Of a stretch of 64,000 nucleotides of DNA, positions 59,301-64,000 are shown in pieces. Every line of letters begins with the position of its first letter. The stretch's first letter is position 1. The notes under the pieces were generated by a model. The model was given only the letters and a program-made list of their open reading frames with translations, ran no database searches and had not been told where the DNA came from. The translations under genes were made by a program, and so were the position numbers. This DNA comes from Mycolicibacterium gilvum (GTDB taxonomy: Bacteria > Actinomycetota > Actinomycetes > Mycobacteriales > Mycobacteriaceae): the NCBI RefSeq assembly GCF_900454025.1, contig NZ_UGQM01000001.1:4092001-4156000 (forward strand). The letters are read 5' to 3'.

Positions 59301-62300
59301 CGCCTGGGTGCCGACGACGTGGCCGGCTCCCTCGAAGCGCGACGACAGGCGGGCCCAGTCGGCGTCGATGTCGTCTTCGTCCATCAGCCAGATCTTGACC
59401 AGGTCCTCGCGGGCGCTGGCCCACCGGTCGTCGAGCACGACGGCCTTGCGGCTGTCGAAGACCGGAGCCACCAAACGCGGCCAGTCCGAACCCAATTCGG
59501 CGGTCACCAGGTCGATCAGCTCCGCATCGGCCGTCGACTCCGAGGCGGACGCCACCTGGCTGTGGCCCAGCTGATCGAGGATCAGCCGTGCCGCCGAGGC
59601 GAGCACACCGTTGCGTCCGGTGACCTGCTCGGCGAACTCGCCGAGTGCTGCCGAGTCGACGACCCCACCGCCGCCACCACCGGCGGCAGAGGGCAGCGAC
59701 ACCGGCACGCCGCGCCGTGCGCCGACCGCGGCCACTGCCGCGTCGATCGCCTTGTCCACCGCGGCGGCATCGGCCAGCGCTCCGTCGTGCAGGCCGCCCA
59801 GCGCTCCCCCACGGACACTCGTGCCCTCGCGCGTACCGAGCGCCACCTCGACGGTGACGTGCTTGCCCCAGCCGTCGCCGAGCTCCCAGGTCTTCTTGAC
59901 CCGCTCGACGATGTAGGCCGGTCGCTTGCCCGACGGACCGAGCACCGTGCGCAACTGGTCGTTGATCGCGTCCGAGAGCACCGGACCGAACGGCTTGTAC
60001 GTGCGGGCCAGCTTGGTGACCTGACCCTTCAGGCCGGCCAGATCGGCTTCCGCCGCGCCGTCGATCGCGCCCAGGTTCAGCTCCGAACCGAGGTCGACCA
60101 GCATCTGGTTACGCCGGGAGGACGCACCGTCGGTGATCGACTCGATGGAGTCCAGTGCCTCGATCTGGTCGATGCGGATCTTCGCCGACAGCGCGATGAG
60201 CGCCATGGTCGCGTCGGCCGCGTCGAAGGTCAGATCCTCCGGGCGGGGTCCGCCCGACGGCGCCGCTGCCGGCGCGGGAGCGGCGGGCGCCGCCTCCGCC
60301 GGTGCCGCTTCGGCAGGCGCCGCCGCGGCCGGAGCCTCGGGCGCCGCATCCTCGAAGTCGGGTTCGGGATCGGTGTCGGTCGCGAACAGCACCGCGGCGT
60401 CCCGCTCGGCGTTGAGCACCTCGGTGGTGTTGTGCGAATACTCCGGCAGTTTCAGCGTGTTGGTGGCCAGACCCGCGACCGTCGGCGCATTCTTCACGCC
60501 GATCTCGACGAACCGCTCGACGCCGAGACCGCCGGCGGCCTCCTCGATGAACAGCAGGTCCTGGGTCTCGATCCAGCGCACCGGGCTGGCGAACTGCCAG
60601 GCCAGCAGCTCGATGACGATCTTGCGCATCAGCTCACGCGGACGCTCGTTGCGCCACGTGTCGTAGTCGGCGAGCACCTCGTCGAGGGGCTCGGCGGGCA
60701 CCAGATCGCGGATCTCCTCGATGAAGTCGCGGTCCAGGGTGAAGGGCCGCGGCACCAGGTTCGGGATGTAGCGGCCGATCAGCAGCTCCGGATCGGCGTC
60801 GGTGGGCATGACCCGCTCGAGGGCGCGCCGGAAGTCGGCGACGCCGACCCGCAGCACGCTCGAGTGGAACGGCACGTCGATGCCGGGCACCAGGATGAAA
60901 GACCGCTTGCCGCCGGAGATCTCGCGGCGTCGCTCGACCTCTTCCTCCAGAGCCTCCAGTCCGGCGACCGTACCGGCGATTGCATACTGCGCACCGCGCA
61001 GGTTGAAGTTCACGATCTCAAGAAACTCTCCGGTGCGCTCGGAGACCTCGGCGACGAACGCCGTGACGTCGTCGTCGTCGAGATCGATCTGCGACGGCCG
61101 GATGGCGGCCAGGCGGTAGTTCGACCGGCCCTGCGCGTCGCGCGGGACGATGTCGTGCATCTTCGACCCGCGGTGGAACACGACCTCCAGCAGGGCTTCG
61201 AGCGGGTACACGCCGGAAACGCAGGCCAGCGCGGTGTATTCACCGACCGAGTGCCCGCAGGCGATGGCTCCCTCGACGAACGCACCCTGCTCGCGCATCT
61301 CGGCCACCTGGGCCGCCGCGACGGTCGCCATCGCGACCTGGGTGAACTGCGTCAGATAGAGCACGCCCTCGGGATGGTGATAGTGCACACCGGAGGCGAT
61401 CAGACTGGTCGGGTTGTCGCGCACCACGTGCAGCACCGAGAAGCCCAGGGTCTCGCGGGTGAACTTGTCGGCGGTGTCCCAGACCTTGCGGGCGGCCTTC
61501 GAGCGGGCCCGCACGTCCATCCCCATGCCCTTGGACTGAATGCCCTGACCGGGGAACGCATACACCGTCTTGGGGGCAGCCAGCTGCGCGGTCGCGGCCA
61601 TCACGAGTTCTCCGCCCACCTTGGCAGCGACCTCGACGATCTCGGCGCCGCGGTCGATGCCGACCCGGTCGACCCGGAACTCGATCTCGTCGCCGGGCAG
61701 CACCATCCCGAGGAAGCGGGAGGTCCAGCCCACGAGGCGCGCGGGCGGGGTGGCCCGGCCGTCGGTCGCGGTGACCGCGTGCTGGGCGGCCGCGGACAGC
61801 CACATCCCGTGCACGATGGGCGTTTTCAGCCCTGCCAGCAGTGCGGCGGCACGGTCGGTGTGGATCGGGTTGTGGTCACCGGAGACGACGGCGAAGGCGC
61901 TCATGTCCACCGGCGCGGTGACGACGACGTCGCGACGCCGACGGCGCGGCGTATCGGTCGCGTTGTCGGTGATCGCACCGCCGGCGCGCGGCGGATCGGT
62001 GAGTTCGACGGCGCCGGTGCGGCCCCTGATCGCGAAGCGCTCGGAGAGGGTGGCCAGGACCGTCCCCTCGGAGTCGGCGATCGTCACCTCGACCGGCACG
62101 ACACGGCCGACCTCGGTGTCGGTGGCCGCCGAAGCCGTTGCGGCGACGGTCAATTCGGCCGTGCCGGACGGCAATGCCGCCAACAGGTGCGCGGCATGGT
62201 CGAGATGCACGAGGCTCAGCAGGCCCTCGACGACCGGGAAACCGTCGTCGGTGACCGCCGACCCGATCGCGGAGAACACCGCGGGCCAGCACAGCCCGAC

Positions 62301-64000
62301 CAGCGCGTCGGGCACCAGGGTCAGACCCGGCGCGAGCGGCGCGCCGAAGGTCGCGGTGACGCCGGTGTGGTCGGCCACCTTCTGCGGGTCCCATTCGACG
62401 GTCACCATCGCGGTGTTGTTCTCCACGGCCGGAAGCGAATCCGGCCCGTCGACGCCGGCGGCGATCGCCAGCACCGAACGCATCGCCTTCGACGCGTCCT
62501 CGACCGTGACGATCGGAGCACCGCCGTCGACCGTCGCGGCCGGCAGGGTGAAGCGGATGTCGATCCAGATGTCGGACAGCGGCACGCTCAGCGTGATGCT
62601 TCCGTCGCCCGCCAGCTCAAGACGGGCACCGGTGTTGGGGTGCGTCGCGCTCGGCTTGCCCGGTACGTCGTTGACCTGCCACTCGGACGGAGCGCCGATG
62701 CGGTGCACCGGGTTGATCGCGGTGCGACCGGCCCACAGCACGTCGGGCGAGTCGAGCACCACGGCCAGCGGACCGCTGACGTCGGCGCGGGCCTGACGTC
62801 GTGAGACCACCGGGGTCGGCTCGGCGCCGGCGGCCAGCACCCGGTCGACGATCTCCTGCTCGAAGCGATCGAGGAGCTCACCGACCGGCTCGTCCACGCG
62901 GGTGATGCCCGCGACGGCCTGGGTTCCGGGGATGATGCACACCTGGTCGGCGGTGTAGCGCGCGTCGTGGGCCTGCCACAGGGAGTCACTGCGCCACCAG
63001 CGCCGGACGTCCTTGTCGATGACCGGCACGAAATTCACCGGCTTGCCGGGCTTCTTGCACAGCGTGACGAAGAACGGCACATCCGCGGGGTGCAGCTTCA
63101 CGGTCTCGGCGTCGGGATAGCGGGTCAGCAGCGCGTCGATGGCGACGTCGGGAGTCTCCAGCAGCGCCTTGCCGTCGGCGGCCAGCAGCGATTCGATCGG
63201 TCCCGAGTCCTTCTCGTTGAGGCGTGCCTCGGCGCGGGTGAGCATCTCCTCGAAGCGGTCGCGCCAGGTGTCGGCCAGCCACGGGCTGCCGGGTGCCGCG
63301 GTGTCGGCGGTGCTGTCGCCGTCGCCGATCGCCAGTTCGACGTAGCGCTGCAGCCACTGCAGGTACGTCATGTCGGCGACGTCGCCGAAGTACGGCTTGG
63401 CGGTGTCGGCCATCGCGGCGATGATCTCGTCGCGGCGCTCCGCCACGGCGTCGGCGTCGCCGGCGACCTCGTCGAGCAGGCGGCCGCACCGGGACGCGGT
63501 GTTGTCGATCTCGTGGATGTCGGCGCCGAGCTGGCTGCGACCGCTGGCCATGCCGCTGATCGCCTTGCCCGCGCCGACCCAGGTGTCGGTGCCGGTGGTC
63601 TCGACGAGCATCTGCTTCACCGCCGGCGAGGTGGTGGCCTCCAGTGTCGCCATCGCGGCGGTGCCGACCAGGATGCCGTCGACGGGCATGGCCGGGAAGC
63701 CGTACGCCTGGGCCCACTCGCCGGACAGGTAGTCCGCGGCGCGTTCCGGGGTGCCGATGCCGCCACCGACGCAGATCGTGATGTTGGAGTACTTGCGCAG
63801 CTCGCCGTAGGTGCTAATCAGCAGGTCGTCGAGGTCCTCCCACGAGTGGTGTCCGCCGGCGCGGCCGCCCTCGACGTGGACGATGACGTCACGGTCGGGC
63901 ACCTCGACCGCGATCTTGATGACCGACTTGATCTGGTCGACGGTGCCGGGCTTGAAGACGATGTTGCTGATGCCGACGGTGTGCAGTTCCTCGATCAGCT
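56325..64000 (-). CDS. fas: type I fatty acid synthase (5' part outside window)
   Basis: This is an open frame of more than 2,550 codons, continuing beyond position 64000; about 500 N-terminal residues (acyltransferase and start of enoyl reductase) are missing. Visible in order: end of the FMN enoyl reductase (GGGIGTPERA, near 63.8 kb), hotdog dehydratase (SGDHNPIHTDRA, near 61.9 kb), malonyl/palmitoyl transferase (GHSVGEYTAL, near 61.2 kb), an Ala/Pro linker (60.25-60.35 kb), ACP with candidate phosphopantetheine Ser at 60120-60122 (ITDGASSRR), ketoreductase (VVTGASKGSIA, near 59.2 kb) and ketosynthase (GACATAAVSLEEG near 57.4 kb, then KHDTSTLANDPNE and GHAKGGA). It makes C16-C26 acyl-CoA, feeding phospholipids and mycolate precursors. 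Confidence 0.97.
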   Translation of the reverse strand, partial: LIEELHTVGISNIVFKPGTVDQIKSVIKIAVEVPDRDVIVHVEGGRAGGHHSWEDLDDLLISTYGELRKYSNITICVGGGIGTPERAADYLSGEWAQAYGFPAMPVDGILVGTAAMATLEATTSPAVKQMLVETTGTDTWVGAGKAISGMASGRSQLGADIHEIDNTASRCGRLLDEVAGDADAVAERRDEIIAAMADTAKPYFGDVADMTYLQWLQRYVELAIGDGDSTADTAAPGSPWLADTWRDRFEEMLTRAEARLNEKDSGPIESLLAADGKALLETPDVAIDALLTRYPDAETVKLHPADVPFFVTLCKKPGKPVNFVPVIDKDVRRWWRSDSLWQAHDARYTADQVCIIPGTQAVAGITRVDEPVGELLDRFEQEIVDRVLAAGAEPTPVVSRRQARADVSGPLAVVLDSPDVLWAGRTAINPVHRIGAPSEWQVNDVPGKPSATHPNTGARLELAGDGSITLSVPLSDIWIDIRFTLPAATVDGGAPIVTVEDASKAMRSVLAIAAGVDGPDSLPAVENNTAMVTVEWDPQKVADHTGVTATFGAPLAPGLTLVPDALVGLCWPAVFSAIGSAVTDDGFPVVEGLLSLVHLDHAAHLLAALPSGTAELTVAATASAATDTEVGRVVPVEVTIADSEGTVLATLSERFAIRGRTGAVELTDPPRAGGAITDNATDTPRRRRRDVVVTAPVDMSAFAVVSGDHNPIHTDRAAALLAGLKTPIVHGMWLSAAAQHAVTATDGRATPPARLVGWTSRFLGMVLPGDEIEFRVDRVGIDRGAEIVEVAAKVGGELVMAATAQLAAPKTVYAFPGQGIQSKGMGMDVRARSKAARKVWDTADKFTRETLGFSVLHVVRDNPTSLIASGVHYHHPEGVLYLTQFTQVAMATVAAAQVAEMREQGAFVEGAIACGHSVGEYTALACVSGVYPLEALLEVVFHRGSKMHDIVPRDAQGRSNYRLAAIRPSQIDLDDDDVTAFVAEVSERTGEFLEIVNFNLRGAQYAIAGTVAGLEALEEEVERRREISGGKRSFILVPGIDVPFHSSVLRVGVADFRRALERVMPTDADPELLIGRYIPNLVPRPFTLDRDFIEEIRDLVPAEPLDEVLADYDTWRNERPRELMRKIVIELLAWQFASPVRWIETQDLLFIEEAAGGLGVERFVEIGVKNAPTVAGLATNTLKLPEYSHNTTEVLNAERDAAVLFATDTDPEPDFEDAAPEAPAAAAPAEAAPAEAAPAAPAPAAAPSGGPRPEDLTFDAADATMALIALSAKIRIDQIEALDSIESITDGASSRRNQMLVDLGSELNLGAIDGAAEADLAGLKGQVTKLARTYKPFGPVLSDAINDQLRTVLGPSGKRPAYIVERVKKTWELGDGWGKHVTVEVALGTREGTSVRGGALGGLHDGALADAAAVDKAIDAAVAAVGARRGVPVSLPSAAGGGGGGVVDSAALGEFAEQVTGRNGVLASAARLILDQLGHSQVASASESTADAELIDLVTAELGSDWPRLVAPVFDSRKAVVLDDRWASAREDLVKIWLMDEDDIDADWARLSSRFEGAGHVVGTQATYWQGKALAVGRNVHASLYARAAAGAENPGKGRYSDEVAVVTGASKGSIAASVVAQLLDGGATVVATTSRLDDSRLGFYRQLYRDNARFGAKLWVLPANMASYNDIDALVDWIGTEQSESLGPKSIHIKDALTPTLLFPFAAPRVGGDLSEAGARAEMEMKVLLWAVQRLIAGLSHIGADRDIAARLHVVLPGSPNRGMFGGDGAYGESKSALDAVVSRWKAETSWAQRVSLAHALIGWTRGTGLMGHNDVIVDAVEEAGVTTYSTEQMAAMLLDLCDVEHKVAAAREPVLADLTGGLAEVELDLSALAAKARENAAVADEDETVEDEAADHTIAALPSPPRPPAPAPVPDWADLDVDPSDLVVIVGGAELGPYGSSRTRFEMEVDNELSAAGVLELAWTTGLIKWEDDPQPGWYDTESGDLVDEADLVERYHDVVVERVGIREFVGDAAIDPDHSAPLLVSVFLDKDFSFVVSSEADARAFVQFDPEHTVISPVPDSSDWTVTRKAGTEIRVPRKAKLSRTVGAQIPTGFDPQVWGVTPDMANSIDRVALWNLVATVDAFLSAGFSPTELMRWVHPSLVASTQGTGMGGLTSMQTMFHGNLLDKNKPNDILQETLPNVVAAHVIQSYVGSYGSMIHPVGACATAAVSLEEGVDKIRLGKAELVVTGGYDDLTLEAVIGFGDMAATADTEVMRAKGISDARFSRANDRRRLGFVEAQGGGTILLARGDLALRMGLPVLAVVAYAQSYADGVHTSIPAPGLGALGAGRGGRESVLARSLNKLGVGADDIAVISKHDTSTLANDPNEQELHERLADSLGRSDGAPLFVVSQKSLTGHAKGGAAVFQTMGLCQILRDGVIPPNRSLDCVDEDLATSAHFVWPRETLRLGEKYPLKAGLITSLGFGHVSGLIALVHPQAFLATLTAEQRADYTALAQERTLAGQRRLVSAIAGGRPMYERPDGRRFDSDHPEKTQEAGMLLDVASRLDENGVYRR

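Noticed and set aside
56067..62804. A 2,245-codon open frame on the plus strand opposite fas
   Set aside because: It is antisense to the unmistakable FAS I domains and its product is His/Arg/Gly-rich without any domain. Long antisense frames are expected where codon third positions are almost all G or C.

Overview
The window is a high-GC actinobacterial chromosome segment that reads as a mycobacterium, most likely a rapid-growing Mycolicibacterium. The evidence is the type I fatty acid synthase with AcpS beside it, a mycolate-ketone reductase (CmrA) homologue, a lipobox L,D-transpeptidase, the small oxidase subunit CtaJ, WS/DGAT acyltransferases and many genes starting directly at a -10 box (leaderless). 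From memory, gene order follows the M. tuberculosis Rv2464c to Rv2524c interval, with blocks missing or inserted. Names taken from that synteny are recognition from sequence, not database results.

Layout. (1) 1-9 kb: Fpg/Nei glycosylase (cut by the window edge), rpiB, a dioxygenase overlapping a fungal-type cytosine deaminase, a DsbA-like mycothiol-linked reductase, pepN, an HNH protein, two probable respiratory-supercomplex proteins (DUF5130/PRSAF1-like and CtaJ-like), a second HNH protein and the truncated haemoglobin glbO. (2) 8-16.4 kb: the translationally coupled gdh-thioesterase-hypothetical operon, the ABC-F protein EttA and an SSB paralogue. (3) 16.7-24.3 kb: a CopD-CtaG fusion and a glycerolipid operon (WS/DGAT, plsC, plsB2). 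(4) 24.4-30.1 kb: tRNA-Arg, a secreted C39-like protein, an alpha/beta hydrolase, a TetR-controlled SnoaL-like gene with a clear operator, a FatA-type thioesterase and a crotonase. (5) 30.1-36.8 kb: the five-gene overlapping accD1-accA1-fadE19-maoC-citE operon for branched-chain acyl-CoA breakdown, divergent from its TetR repressor (BkaR-like) with two palindromic operators. (6) 36.8-46.2 kb: small membrane proteins, an S9 peptidase, a proline-rich membrane protein, an MFS protein and CmrA (divergent, 25 bp apart), a HerA-like ATPase, orn, tRNA-His, ldtB and tRNA-Lys. (7) 46.2-53.2 kb: an accessory block beside tRNA-Lys that I do not recall in M. tuberculosis, containing a WS/DGAT gene, a divergent pair of FabH-like ketosynthases separated from it by a DosR-like palindrome, and a large secreted S15-type hydrolase. 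(8) 53.4-64 kb: a possible small ORF, a DUF3618 protein, bcp, an M20 peptidase, acpS and the 3' part of fas.

Much of the window concerns acyl metabolism: FAS I is activated by AcpS, PlsB2/PlsC and the WS/DGATs use acyl-CoA for glycerolipids, the accD1 operon degrades branched acyl-CoA, and CmrA finishes mycolate synthesis. The most novel-looking element is the ketosynthase pair at 47.8-49.8 kb. Its first subunit has a complete Cys-His-Asn triad. The second keeps only the Cys, which suggests a heterodimeric condensing enzyme of unknown product.
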